In this document: piece by piece, positions 1 to 12,620 of the stretch
How positions within the stretch are numbered: the first letter of the stretch is position 1
How the letters are laid out: each line of letters opens with the position of its first letter
Source of the DNA: Culex pipiens pallens
Lineage: Eukaryota; Arthropoda; Insecta; Diptera; Culicidae
Assembly: GCF_016801865.2 (NCBI RefSeq)
Contig: NC_068939.1
Coordinates: 143,096,756-143,160,755 of the forward strand
Direction: 5' to 3'
DNA length: 64,000 nt
Notes under the pieces: model-generated
What the model saw: only the letters and a program-made list of their open reading frames with translations
Told to the model about the DNA's origin: nothing
Databases searched by the model: none
Translations under genes and position numbers: made by a program

Positions 1-3000
1 ACTGGTGAAGCTGGTTTCTCAACCTCAACAGGCTTGGCCTCGACCACCGGAGAAATGGCCTTTGCTTCAACAATCTTTTCGTCGAGTTTGGTTACAGTGA
101 CTTCAGTCACAACTTCTTCTGATTCTTCAGCTGGCTCATCCTCTTCTGGCTTGGCTTCAGACACTGGTGAAGCTGGTTTCTCAACGTCAACAGGCTTGGC
201 CTCGACCACCGGAGAAATGGCCTTTGCTTCAACAATCTTTTCGTCAAGTTTGGTTACAGTGACTTCAGTGACTTCAGTCACAACTTCTTCTGATTCTTCA
301 GCTGGCTCATCCTCTTCTGGCTTGGCTTCAGACACTGGTGAAGCTGGTTTCTCAACCTCAACAGGCTTGGCCTCGACCACCGGAGAAATGGCCTTTGCTT
401 CAACAATCTTTTCGTCAAGTTTGGTTACAGTGACTTCAGTGACTTCAGCCACAACTTCTTCTGATTCTTCAGCTGGCTCATCCTCTTCTGGCTTGGCTTC
501 AGACACTGGTGAAGCTGGTTTCTCAACCTCAACAGGCTTGGCCTCGACCACCGGAGAAATGGCCTTTGCTTCAACAATCTTTTCGTCGATTTTGGTTACA
601 GTGACTTCAGTGACTTCAGCCACAACTTCTTCTGATTCTTCAGCTGGCTCATCCTCTTCTGGCTTGGCTTCAGACACTGGTGAAGCTGGTTTCTCAACCT
701 CAACAGGCTTGGCCTCGACCACCGGAGAAATGGCCTTTGCTTCAACAATCTTTTCGTCGAGTTTGGTTACAGTGACTTCAGTCACAACTTCTTCTGATTC
801 TTCAGCTGGCTCATCCTCTTCTGGCTTGGCTTCAGACACTGGTGAAGCTGGTTTCTCAACGTCAACAGGCTTGGCCTCGACCACCGGAGAAATGGCCTTT
901 GCTTCAACAATCTTTTCGTCAAGTTTGGTTACAGTGACTTCAGTCACAACTTCTTCTGATTCTTCAGCTGGCTCATCCTCTTCTGGCTTGGCTTCAGACA
1001 CTGGTGAAGCTGGTTTCTCAACCTCAACAGGCTTGGCCTCGACCACCGGAGAAATGGCCTTTGCTTCAACAATCTTTTCGTCGAGTTTGGTTACAGTGAC
1101 TTCAGTGACTTCAGTCACAACTTCTTCTGATTCTTCAGCTGGCTCATCCTCTTCTGGCTTGGCTTCAGACACTGGTGAAGCTGGTTTCTCAACCTCAACA
1201 GGCTTGGCCTCGACCACCGGAGAAATGGCCTTTGCTTCAACAATCTTTTCGTCGATTTTGGTTACAGTGATTTCAGTGACTTCAGTCACAACTTCTTCTG
1301 ATTCTTCAGCTGGCTTGGCTTCAGACACTGGTGAAGCTGGTTTCTCAACCTCAACAGACTTGGCCTCGACCACCGGAGAAATGGCCTTTGCTTCAACAAT
1401 CTTTTCGTCAAGTTTGGTTACAGTGACTTCAGTGACTTCAGTCACAACTTCTTCTGATTCTTCAGCTGGCTCATCCTCTTCTGGCTTGGCTTCAGACACT
1501 GGTGAAGCTGGTTTCTCAACCTCAACAGGCTTGGCCTCGACCACCGGAGAAATGGCCTTTGCTTCAACAATCTTTTCGTCGATTTTGGTTACAGTGATTT
1601 CAGTGACTTCAGTCACAACTTCTTCTGATTCTTCAGCTGGCTTGGCTTCAGACACTGGTGAAGCTGGTTTCTCAACCTCAACAGACTTGGCCTCGACCAC
1701 CGGAGAAATGGCCTTTGCTTCAACAATCTTTTCGTCAAGTTTGGTTACAGTGACTTCAGTGACTTCAGTCACAACTTCTTCTGATTCTTCAGCTGGCTCA
1801 TCCTCTTCTGGCTTGGCTTCAGACACTGGTGAAGCTGGTTTCTCAACCTCAACAGGCTTGGCCTCGACCACCGGAGAAATGGCCTTTGCTTCAACAATCT
1901 TTTCGTCAAGTTTGGTTACAGTGACTTCAGTCACAACTTCTTCTGATTCTTCAGCTGGCTCATCCTCTTCTGGCTTGGCTTCAGACACTGGTGAAGCTGG
2001 TTTCTCAACCTCAACAGGCTTGGCTTCGACCACCGGAGAAATGGCCTTTGATTCAACATTCTTTTCGTCGATTTTGGTTACAGTGATTTCAGTGACTTCA
2101 GCCACAACTTCTTCTGATTCTTCAGCTGGCTCATCCTCTTCTGGCTTGGCTTCAGACACTGGTGAAGCTGGTTTCTCAACCTCAACAGGCTTGGCCTCGA
2201 CCACCGGAGAAATGGCCTTTGCTTCAACAATCTTTTCGTCGAGTTTGGTTACAGTGACTTCAGTGACTTCAGTCACAACTTCTTCTGATTCTTCAGCTGG
2301 CTCATCCTCTTCTGGCTTGGCTTCAGACACTGGTGAAGCTGGTTTCTCAACCTCAACAGGCTTGGCCTCGACCACCGGAGAAATGGCCTTTGCTTCAACA
2401 ATCTTTTCGTCAAGTTTGGTTACAGTGACTTCAGTCACAACTTCTTCTGATTCTTCAGCTGGCTCATCCTCTTCTGGCTTGGCTTCAGACACTGGTGAAG
2501 CTGGTTTCTCAACCTCAACAGGCTTGGCCTCGACCACCGGAGAAATGGCCTTTGCTTCAACAATCTTTTCGTCGAGCTTGGTTACAGTGACTTCAGTGAC
2601 TTCAGTCACAACTTCTTCTGATTCTTCAGCTGGCTCATCCTCTTCTGGCTTGGCTTCAGACACTGGTGAAGCTGGTTTCTCAACCTCAACAGGCTTGGCC
2701 TCGACCACCGGAGAAATGGCCTTTGCTTCAACAATCTTTTCGTCAAGTTTGGTTACAGTGACTTCAGTCACAACTTCTTCTGATTCTTCAGCTGGCTTAT
2801 CCTCTTCTGGCTTGGCTTCAGACACTGGTGAAGCTGGTTTCTTAACCTCAACAGGCTTGGCCTCGACCACCGGAGAAATGGCCTTTGCTTCAACAATCTT
2901 TTCGTCGAGCTTGGTTACAGTGACTTCAGTGACTTCAGTCACAACTTCTTCTGATTCTTCAGCTGGCTCATCCTCTTCTGGCTTGGCTTCAGACACTGGT

Positions 3001-6000
3001 GAAGCTGGTTTCTCAACCTCAACAGGCTTGGCCTCGACCACCGGAGAAATGGCCTTTGCTTCAACAATCTTTTCGTCAAGTTTGGTTACAGTGACTTCAG
3101 TCACAACTTCTTCTGATTCTTCAGCTGGCTTATCCTCTTCTGGCTTGGCTTCAGACACTGGTGAAGCTGGTTTCTCAACCTCAACAGGCTTGGCCTCGAC
3201 CACCGGAGAAATGGCCTTTGCTTCAACAATCTTTTCGTCGAGTTTGGTTACAGTGACTTCAGTGACTTCAGTCACAACTTCTTCTGATTCTTCAGCTGGC
3301 TCATCCTCTTCTGGCTTGGCTTCAGACACTGGTGAAGCTGGTTTCTCAACCTCAACAGGCTTGGCCTCGACCACCGGAGAAATGGCCTTTGCTTCAACAA
3401 TCTTTTCGTCGAGTTTGGTTACAGTGACTTCAGTGACTTCAGTCACAACTTCTTCTGATTCTTCAGCTGGCTCATCCTCTTCTGGCTTGGCTTCAGACAC
3501 TGGTGAAGCTGGTTTCTCAACCTCAACAGGCTTGGCCTCGACCACCGGAGAAATGGCCTTTGCTTCAACAATCTTTTCGTCAAGTTTGGTTACAGTGACT
3601 TCAGTGACCTCAGTCACAACTTCTTCTGATTCTTCAGCTGGCTCATCCTCTTCTGGCTTGGCTTCAGACACTGGTGAAGCTGGTTTCTCAACCTCAACAG
3701 GCTTGGCCTCGACCACCGGAGAAATGGCCTTTGCTTCAACAATCTTTTCGTCAAGTTTGGTTACAGTGACTTCAGTCACAACTTCTTCTGATTCTTCAGC
3801 TGGCTCATCCTCTTCTGGCTTGGCTTCAGACACTGGTGAAGCTGGTTTCTCAACCTCAACAGGCTTGGCCTCGACCACCGGAGAAATGGCCTTTGCTTCA
3901 ACAATCTTTTCGTCAAGTTTGGTTACAGTGACTTCAGTGACCTCAGTCACAACTTCTTCTGATTCTTCAGCTGGCTCATCCTCTTCTGGCTTGGCTTCAG
4001 ACACTGGTGAAGCTGGTTTCTCAACCTCAACAGGCTTGGCCTCGACCACCGGAGAAATGGCCTTTGCTTCAACAATCTTTTCGTCAAGTTTGGTTACAGT
4101 GACTTCAGTCACAACTTCTTCTGATTCTTCAGCTGGCTCATCCTCTTCTGGCTTGGCTTCAGACACTGGTGAAGCTGGTTTCTCAACCTCAACAGGCTTG
4201 GCCTCGACCACCGGAGAAATGGCCTTTGCTTCAACAATCTTTTCGTCAAGTTTGGTTACAGTGACTTCAGTGACCTCAGTCACAACTTCTTCTGATTCTT
4301 CAGCTGGCTCATCCTCTTCTGGCTTGGCTTCAGACACTGGTGAAGCTGGTTTCTCAACCTCAACAGGCTTGGCCTCGACCACCGGAGAAATGGCCTTTGC
4401 TTCAACAATCTTTTCGTCAAGTTTGGTTACAGTGACTTCAGTGATCTCAGTCACAACTTCTTCTGATTCTTCAGCTGGCTCATCCTCTTCTGGCTTGGCT
4501 TCAGACACTGGTGAAGCTGGTTTCTCAACCTCAACAGGCTTGGCCTCGACCACCGGAGAAATGGCCTTTGCTTCAACAATCTTTTCGTCAAGTTTGGTTA
4601 CAGTGACTTCAGTGACCTCAGTCACAACTTCTTCTGATTCTTCAGCTGGCTCATCCTCTTCTGGCTTGGCTTCAGACACTGGTGAAGCTGGTTTCTCAAC
4701 CTCAACAGGCTTGGCCTCGACCACCGGAGAAATGGCCTTTGCTTCAACAATCTTTTCGTCAAGTTTGGTTACAGTGACTTCAGTGACCTCAGTCACAACT
4801 TCTTCTGATTCTTCAGCTGGCTCATCCTCTTCTGGCTTGGCTTCAGACACTGGTGAAGCTGGTTTCTCAACCTCAACAGGCTTGGCCTCGACCACCGGAG
4901 AAATGGCCTTTGCTTCAACAATCTTTTCGTCAAGTTTGGTTACAGTGACTTCAGTCACAACTTCTTCTGATTCTTCAGCTGGCTCATCCTCTTCTGGCTT
5001 GGCTTCAGACACTGGTGAAGCTGGTTTCTCAACCTCAACAGGCTTGGCCTCGACCACCGGAGAAATGGCCTTTGCTTCAACAATCTTTTCGTCAAGTTTG
5101 GTTACAGTGACTTCAGTGATCTCAGTCACAACTTCTTCTGATTCTTCAGCTGGCTCATCCTCTTCTGGCTTGGCTTCAGACACTGGTGAAGCTGGTTTCT
5201 CAACCTCAACAGGCTTGGCCTCGACCACCGGAGAAATGGCCTTTGCTTCAACAATCTTTTCGTCAAGTTTGGTTACAGTGACTTCAGTGACCTCAGTCAC
5301 AACTTCTTCTGATTCTTCAGCTGGCTCATCCTCTTCTGGCTTGGCTTCAGACACTGGTGAAGCTGGTTTCTCAACCTCAACAGGCTTGGCCTCGACCACC
5401 GGAGAAATGGCCTTTGCTTCAACAATCTTTTCGTCAAGTTTGGTTACAGTGACTTCAGTCACAACTTCTTCTGATTCTTCAGCTGGCTCATCCTCTTCTG
5501 GCTTGGCTTCAGACACTGGTGAAGCTGGTTTCTCAACCTCAACAGGCTTGGCCTCGACCACCGGAGAAATGGCCTTTGCTTCAACAATCTTTTCGTCAAG
5601 TTTGGTTACAGTGACTTCAGTGACCTCAGTCACAACTTCTTCTGATTCTTCAGCTGGCTCATCCTCTTCTGGCTTGGCTTCAGACACTGGTGAAGCTGGT
5701 TTCTCAACCTCAACAGGCTTGGCCTCGACCACCGGAGAAATGGCCTTTGCTTCAACAATCTTTTCGTCAAGTTTGGTTACAGTGACTTCAGTCACAACTT
5801 CTTCTGATTCTTCAGCTGGCTCATCCTCTTCTGGCTTGGCTTCAGACACTGGTGAAGCTGGTTTCTCAACCTCAACAGGCTTGGCCTCGACCACCGGAGA
5901 AATGGCCTTTGCTTCAACAATCTTTTCGTCAAGTTTGGTTACAGTGACTTCAGTGACCTCAGTCACAACTTCTTCTGATTCTTCAGCTGGCTCATCCTCT

Positions 6001-9000
6001 TCTGGCTTGGCTTCAGACACTGGTGAAGCTGGTTTCTCAACCTCAACAGGCTTGGCCTCGACCACCGGAGAAATGGCCTTTGCTTCAACAATCTTTTCGT
6101 CAAGTTTGGTTACAGTGACTTCAGTCACAACTTCTTCTGATTCTTCAGCTGGCTCATCCTCTTCTGGCTTGGCTTCAGACACTGGTGAAGCTGGTTTCTC
6201 AACCTCAACAGGCTTGGCCTCGACCACCGGAGAAATGGCCTTTGCTTCAACAATCTTTTCGTCAAGTTTGGTTACAGTGACTTCAGTGACCTCAGTCACA
6301 ACTTCTTCTGATTCTTCAGCTGGCTCATCCTCTTCTGGCTTGGCTTCAGACACTGGTGAAGCTGGTTTCTCAACCTCAACAGGCTTGGCCTCGACCACCG
6401 GAGAAATGGCCTTTGCTTCAACAATCTTTTCGTCAAGTTTGGTTACAGTGACTTCAGTCACAACTTCTTCTGATTCTTCAGCTGGCTCATCCTCTTCTGG
6501 CTTGGCTTCAGACACTGGTGAAGCTGGTTTCTCAACCTCAACAGGCTTGGCCTCGACCACCGGAGAAATGGCCTTTGCTTCAACAATCTTTTCGTCAAGT
6601 TTGGTTACAGTGACTTCATTGACTTCAGTCACAACTTCTTCTGATTCTTCAGCTGGCTCATCCTCTTCTGGCTTGGCTTCAGACACTGGTGAAGCTGGTT
6701 TCTCAACCTCAACAGGCTTGGCCTCGACCACCGGAGAAATGGCCTTTGCTTCAACAATCTTTTCGTCAAGTTTGGTTACAGTGACTTCAGTGACCTCAGT
6801 CACAACTTCTTCTGATTCTTCAGCTGGCTCATCCTCTTCTGGCTTGGCTTCAGACACTGGTGAAGCTGGTTTCTCAACCTCAACAGGCTTGGCCTCGACC
6901 ACCGGAGAAATGGCCTTTGCTTCAACAATCTTTTCGTCAAGTTTGGTTACAGTGACTTCAGTGACCTCAGTCACAACTTCTTCTGATTCTTCAGCTGGCT
7001 CATCCTCTTCTGGCTTGGCTTCAGACACTGGTGAAGCTGGTTTCTCAACCTCAACAGGCTTGGCCTCGACCACCGGAGAAATGGCCTTTGCTTCAACAAT
7101 CTTTTCGTCAAGTTTGGTTACAGTGACTTCAGTGACCTCAGTCACAACTTCTTCTGATTCTTCAGCTGGCTCATCCTCTTCTGGCTTGGCTTCAGACACT
7201 GGTGAAGCTGGTTTCTCAACCTCAACAGGCTTGGCCTCGACCACCGGAGAAATGGCCTTTGCTTCAACAATCTTTTCGTCAAGTTTGGTTACAGTGACTT
7301 CAGTCACAACTTCTTCTGATTCTTCAGCTGGCTCATCCTCTTCTGGCTTGGCTTCAGACACTGGTGAAGCTGGTTTCTCAACCTCAACAGGCTTGGCCTC
7401 GACCACCGGAGAAATGGCCTTTGCTTCAACAATCTTTTCGTCAAGTTTGGTTACAGTGACTTCAGTGACCTCAGTCACAACTTCTTCTGATTCTTCAGCT
7501 GGCTCATCCTCTTCTGGCTTGGCTTCAGACACTGGTGAAGCTGGTTTCTCAACCTCAACAGGCTTGGCCTCGACCACCGGAGAAATGGCCTTTGCTTCAA
7601 CAATCTTTTCGTCAAGTTTGGTTACAGTGACTTCAGTGACCTCAGTCACAACTTCTTCTGATTCTTCAGCTGGCTCATCCTCTTCTGGCTTGGCTTCAGA
7701 CACTGGTGAAGCTGGTTTCTCAACCTCAACAGGCTTGGCCTCGACCACCGGAGAAATGGCCTTTGCTTCAACAATCTTTTCGTCAAGTTTGGTTACAGTG
7801 ACTTCAGTGACCTCAGTCACAACTTCTTCTGATTCTTCAGCTGGCTCATCCTCTTCTGGCTTGGCTTCAGACACTGGTGAAGCTGGTTTCTCAACCTCAA
7901 CAGGCTTGGCCTCGACCACCGGAGAAATGGCCTTTGCTTCAACAATCTTTTCGTCAAGTTTGGTTACAGTGACTTCAGTGATCTCAGTCACAACTTCTTC
8001 TGATTCTTCAGCTGGCTCATCCTCTTCTGGCTTGGCTTCAGACACTGGTGAAGCTGGTTTCTCAACCTCAACAGGCTTGGCCTCGACCACCGGAGAAATG
8101 GCCTTTGCTTCAACAATCTTTTCGTCAAGTTTGGTTACAGTGACTTCAGTGACCTCAGTTACAACTTCTTCTGATTCTTCAGTTGGCTCATCCTCTTCTG
8201 GCTTGGCTTCAGACACTGGTGAAGCTGGTTTCTCAACCTCAACAGGCTTGGCCTCGACCACCGGAGAAATGGCCTTTGCTTCAACAATCTTTTCGTCAAG
8301 TTTGGTTACAGTGACTTCAGTGACCTCAGTCACAACTTCTTCTGATTCTTCAGCTGGCTCATCCTCTTCTGGCTTGGCTTCAGACACTGGTGAAGCTGGT
8401 TTCTCAACCTCAACAGGCTTGGCCTCGACCACCGGAGAAATGGCCTTTGCTTCAACAATCTTTTCGTCAAGTTTGGTTACAGTGACTTCAGTGACCTCAG
8501 TCACAACTTCTTCTGATTCTTCAGCTGGCTCATCCTCTTCTGGCTTGGCTTCAGACACTGGTGAAGCTGGTTTCTCAACCTCAACAGGCTTGGCCTCGAC
8601 CACCGGAGAAATGGCCTTTGCTTCAACAATCTTTTCGTCAAGTTTGGTTACAGTGACTTCAGTGACCTCAGTCACAACTTCTTCTGATTCTTCAGCTGGC
8701 TCATCCTCTTCTGGCTTGGCTTCAGACACTGGTGAAGCTGGTTTCTCAACCTCAACAGGCTTGGCCTCGACCACCGGAGAAATGGCCTTTGCTTCAACAA
8801 TCTTTTCGTCAAGTTTGGTTACAGTGACTTCAGTGACCTCAGTCACAACTTCTTCTGATTCTTCAGCTGGCTCATCCTCTTCTGGCTTGGCTTCAGACAC
8901 TGGTGAAGCTGGTTTCTCAACCTCAACAGGCTTGGCCTCGACCACCGGAGAAATGGCCTTTGCTTCAACAATCTTTTCGTCAAGTTTGGTTACAGTGACT

Positions 9001-9062
9001 TCAGTATCACAACTTCTTCTGATTCTTCAGCTGGCTCATCCTCTTCTGGCTTGGCTTCAGAC
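1..9062 (-). CDS. Giant acidic PEVK-like tandem-repeat protein, partial at both ends
   Basis: Read on the minus strand, the whole array is one open frame of about 3,000 codons with no stop between 9004 and 1. It enters from the gap and leaves at the window edge. Each unit begins SEAKPEEDEPAEESEEVVTE, runs through a VTVTKLDEKIVEAK core and ends in VEVEKPASPV. One 54-residue unit has 14 Glu, 2 Asp, 6 Lys, 10 Val and 6 Pro, so it should be strongly acidic and disordered, resembling titin PEVK or neurofilament-tail repeats. Differences between units are mostly silent or conservative in this frame (CTC/CTT Leu, GAA/GAG Glu, V/I, E/D, I/L), which is why I prefer this strand. The plus strand is also open as a Ser/Thr/Gly-rich frame. 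No folded domain or start codon is visible and the family is not identified. A cytoskeletal or muscle scaffold is a guess from composition only. Confidence 0.6.
1..9062. repeat. Tandem array of about 54 units of 162/171 bp
   Basis: About 54 near-identical units occur head to tail. A short form (162 bp) and a long form (171 bp) differ by one 9-bp TEV-coding duplication. About fifteen units are short and the rest long. Two units (near 1,290 and 1,620) also lack 15 bp. All lengths are multiples of three. Short and long units alternate in stretches (for example about 5.4-6.5 kb), giving a roughly 333-bp higher-order period. Variant content changes at about 3.6 kb: left of it units use gtgacttcag before the cac step and mix tcgag with tcaag; right of it gtgacctcag and tcaag are almost fixed. 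This suggests the right two-thirds amplified most recently. True copy number is uncertain because the array runs into a gap. Confidence 0.95.
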
Positions 9063-9162
9063 NNNNNNNNNNNNNNNNNNNNNNNNNNNNNNNNNNNNNN
9101 NNNNNNNNNNNNNNNNNNNNNNNNNNNNNNNNNNNNNNNNNNNNNNNNNNNNNNNNNNNNNN
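9063..9162. other. Assembly gap, 100 N
   Basis: Exactly 100 N follow the array, the conventional placeholder for a gap of unknown size. Any reading frame crossing it is meaningless. Confidence 0.99.
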
Positions 9163-9213
9163 TTGTCTTTGTCTTTGGTGTTGGTTTTGGCTTATGATTT
9201 TTTTTCTTAACAT
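9163..9213 (-). other. Possible upstream coding remnant of the repeat gene
   Basis: On the minus strand this 51-base stretch gives a Lys/Pro/Thr-rich frame (KPKPTPKTKT) consistent with more low-complexity coding sequence upstream of the array. Another frame offers an ATG at 9213 (MLRKKIIS). The gap prevents choosing between them. Beyond 9213 the sequence turns AT-rich and noncoding. Confidence 0.25.
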
Positions 9214-11510
9214 TTACGTTTTTTTACCAATCTGTGGTCCCAAAACTGGAAATGTATAAAACGACTAATAAGGCTTTATTTGATGTAAAATGCATAAATA
9301 AACGTTGTGCTATGAATTCATAAATATTTACAATCCAGTTTATAACGTTATTCAATGAAAATTTAAATTTTAGAAAAAATCATTTTTTTTCGCTCTCTAA
9401 TTTTTTGGGAATATTTTGAAGGAAGCTGAGGGAATATCTACGTATAAAAAGGATTAAGTTAAGCTAAGTAACCATCATAAAAAAAGCATAAAGGCCTTCG
9501 TAATTAACTTTCTATTGTACCATGCAAATCTCAATTTCATATCGCACAAAAGTCGCAACCACAAACCATAAAATCAAAACAAATCGTTAGCAATCAAGTT
9601 TTGCACCAGAGCGTCAGATCCAAAACAACACAACTATTAATCGTCACTTGGCATCTCCGGCCAGTACCCAGGTTTTTGTGCATAATCACCATGTGCCGGA
9701 CTGCACTTCATGTCACCTCCAAGGCGACAAACCGGCTTAAGCTTGAGTGCATTTCTGGTCGGTATTGTTCGAATTTGAATGCAATCGTAGCAATGGACCT
9801 TGTTCTAGCCGAGCCGGTCCCCAGTCCCAGTGACGATTGACGCCGATTGTGTCATAATGAAAGCATGAGGTGCACTTCAAAGACCTGCTATTTGTAAGCT
9901 ATCATCAGGATGTGCGATCATCTACAGTACTGGGCAAAGTTAGTGCATTGTTTAGGATTGTTTTTTATTTTAATTTTTGTTGTTTTTTGTTTGTTTTTAA
10001 AGTTATAATCAAATATACTTCAGCTCAGCATCGGCCTTAAAAAAGGGCATATGTAAATGCTGAAAATAAAAAAAAATGAAAAGAAAATAATAAATTTAAA
10101 AATTTATAAAAATGTGGTCAGTACAGGAATGACCAAAACAATTTTGCCCCACACTGTTTCACTACGTAATCTTCAATTTTAGCCCACATTACTGTTAGAC
10201 AAAAAGACACAAAGCTCGATGCATCACCTGGGCCGTTTTAGCATAAAACCGGTTGCACTTTGCAGTCTCTGCCACCGCCGCCGCCCCTCCGGGCGGATTC
10301 CGATTTCGAGGGGGTGTGTGCACTTTACTGGTACCCCCTCGGGGGTGTTTATGATATTCCTATATGAGGAACAATTTGTTTGTGTATTTGCTTAAAAAAT
10401 TAGGTGGGTAATTAATTGTAAAGTGGCAGTCACAGATGAACAGACGTTACACTTGAAATCGTAACAAATTGTGATTGATTACCTTTTGTTTACGAAAGCT
10501 CCAGCAAATGTAACTGCAAACTTGTTTTAATGCAAGAAACTTTTCTGAAAAGCTTAACGATCGTGTGAGGAAGGGCTGTTAAGCTCTTTTTTTCAATAAC
10601 GGTGTTCGGCGCCGCGCAGAGCAATAAAAATCTACCAGTAATTACAAACTGCACCTCCAAATCGACGCGCTAGTGAAAGAAATCTATGCCATTAGAACTG
10701 GGTGGAGTGGGCCTTTGGTTTCATAAATATTTATTGCCAACGCCTTCGTAATTATTGTTCAGGCTGGACACATTTGCTAATGAGTTTTTGTGTAAAAAGA
10801 AATCTATGGAATTCAATTTTGTGTTGTAACAGTATTACAAAATCGTGGTTTTTGTTCCCACTCACAAAATTTCCTCAAAAAACAGGAGGCAAATAAATAC
10901 CGAGATAAATACTGTAAACTATTGTGATTCTATTGTTTATGCATTGTTCATGAATACCGTAAACCGGGGTGACATTGATAGGATTTCATTTTTTTATATC
11001 TAATGTTCCTTCACTTAGGTTGCTGCTACAGTTTTTAAGGAAAAAATCAATGTTTTCAATTTGTTAAACTAAGTTTATACTTTTTAAAATAATTCATAGA
11101 AATTTTAAGTGAAAAATTTGAAAAGTCATCTCAAACCTATTTGAAATTTCTCGGGAATTTCCGGGACCCGGGAGTTAATTTTGTTTGGCAAAATAATTGA
11201 TTTGCTGCGGAAATTCAAAAGTAGTAAAACAAATAAATAACAAATTTTATATCATTAAGTAATAGTTATTCAACACAATGATATCAACATTTGAATAACT
11301 TTGTGGAAAACTATCTACGTGTTGAATCTTCCCAAATCTGCTGGTATAAGTTCAATTCAATGGTACGTTTATTTATGAATTTTAGCTAAATAAATGAGTT
11401 TTTTCAATTATAATTTAATTCTAATAAAGTGTTTTTCATTGAAAAATACAAAAATAGATTAAAAAACCGTGTTATTTTTGGTTAATCAAAGGGCAAAAAA
11501 AAAATTGAAA
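9214..11510. other. AT-rich noncoding stretch
   Basis: No convincing gene is visible; open frames are short and not protein-like. A GC-rich island lies at about 10,230-10,345 in otherwise AT-rich DNA. At 10,957, after a TA, the sequence CCGTAAACCGGGGTGACATT resembles one end of the small TA-flanked element at 13,815, but no matching right end was found. Confidence 0.7.
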
Positions 11511-11519
11511 GGAAATTAA

Positions 11520-11960
11520 GTGTACTTTTTTTTTTCGTAAGATCACAATAACTCTTATGTTTATATATCATAATTTGTAATTGACTGCTCCACAACTTTC
11601 CAGAACATTAATAACCTTCTTGGTTGGAACCTTGAACTTCCGGGTTATTGCAGATTCGAAAGTTACTTTTCATTTTCCTTCTTTATTTTTTTAAAGTTGA
11701 ATAGCGAAAAATGCAAGAATTTTTAAAACTTTTTTTTGTTTTTTTTTACGAATAATACATTTTTTCGGAAAATTGAATGCACTATCAAATCAAAAATGAT
11801 AGGTTCGTACCACCCTGCAGTCATGAGATATTAAAAAAATGGACCTCAGATTTGCAATCAGGGACTAAAATTACCCTTAAAGATAAAGTATCTCACAAAT
11901 TAAAGAGGGGTTCGGGCTACTTTTTCCATTTTCGTGTAAGTTGGCAGAGAATGGTCACTT
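11520..11960 (+). repeat. Dispersed repeat family A, degenerate copy
   Basis: Shares ordered blocks with 19,480-20,085 and 20,455-21,030: an ACTCTTATGTTTATATATCA-like block, a GGGTTATTGCAGATTCGAAA-like block, a CTATCAAATC block, then gtcgtaccaccc / gagatat / aaatggacctc / aaagaggggt. It is roughly 75% similar by eye. Spurious open frames here come from the repeat. Confidence 0.7.
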
Positions 11961-11984
11961 CGTAGTTGTTGTCACCCTCAGTCA

Positions 11985-12620
11985 CACAAATGATCTGGAA
12001 ACTAGAAATAATGAACATCTGACATCAAACATAGTTTTTGGTGCGGAACCAACAAAAACCAAAAGATCCGGCTTCAAGAAAGTACAAAAATATCACCTAA
12101 GTGATCATGACTGGAGACAGGGTTGCCAGATCTTCAAACATTTGGACTCTTTAGGAAAATCTTTCGATTATGAATTCAACGATAAGTTGCTAGATGTATC
12201 CGGGCTTAGTTTTTACACAGATAAGTTGGATCCGGCTTCAAAATTCAATTCAATTCGGTTTTATTTGTGAATAATCAAATTACAATTTGTACATATTATG
12301 AACCTAACAGAGTTTTTGTGTTCATTTCAGCTGTGTGTTACGTCTTAATTCGGTTTAGAGCAATTATTACTGTTAATTAAATGTACAAACAAGCCGCAAT
12401 TTCCGGCTTCAAAAATGATCATAAATATCTCATAAGTGGTTATAACTGGGTTGCCAGATTTTAAAACATTAAGTTTCTTTTGAATTACAAATTGATTCAA
12501 TGGCGTTTGAGTCTTTTTCAGGCCACTTACCTAACATCCGGATATATGTTAAAATTTATTTTTACCCATAGCTTTTGATCTACTTATCGAAAGTTTAAAC
12601 AATTTGATCGCAATGTATGG
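11985..12620 (-). repeat. Dispersed repeat family E, degenerate copy (two tandem units)
   Basis: Contains the reverse complement of the roughly 164-bp units at 55,930-56,345: agtgatcatgactggagac, agggttgccagatcttcaaa, then ggactctttagg. A second weaker unit lies at 12,405-12,500 (cggcttcaaaaatgatcata, ggttgccagatttt). There is no protein-coding signal. Confidence 0.6.

Noticed and set aside
34..9210. Plus-strand 3,058-residue Ser/Thr/Gly-rich frame across the array, a mucin-like protein
   Set aside because: It is open only because the minus frame is; it runs through the N gap, changes frame at 9,006, and unit differences are less conservative (S/I, T/I) than on the minus strand. Kept as an alternative, not annotated.
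9601..9840. 79-codon frame right of the gap
   Set aside because: Mixed composition without motif, no splice or promoter support, AT-rich surroundings.
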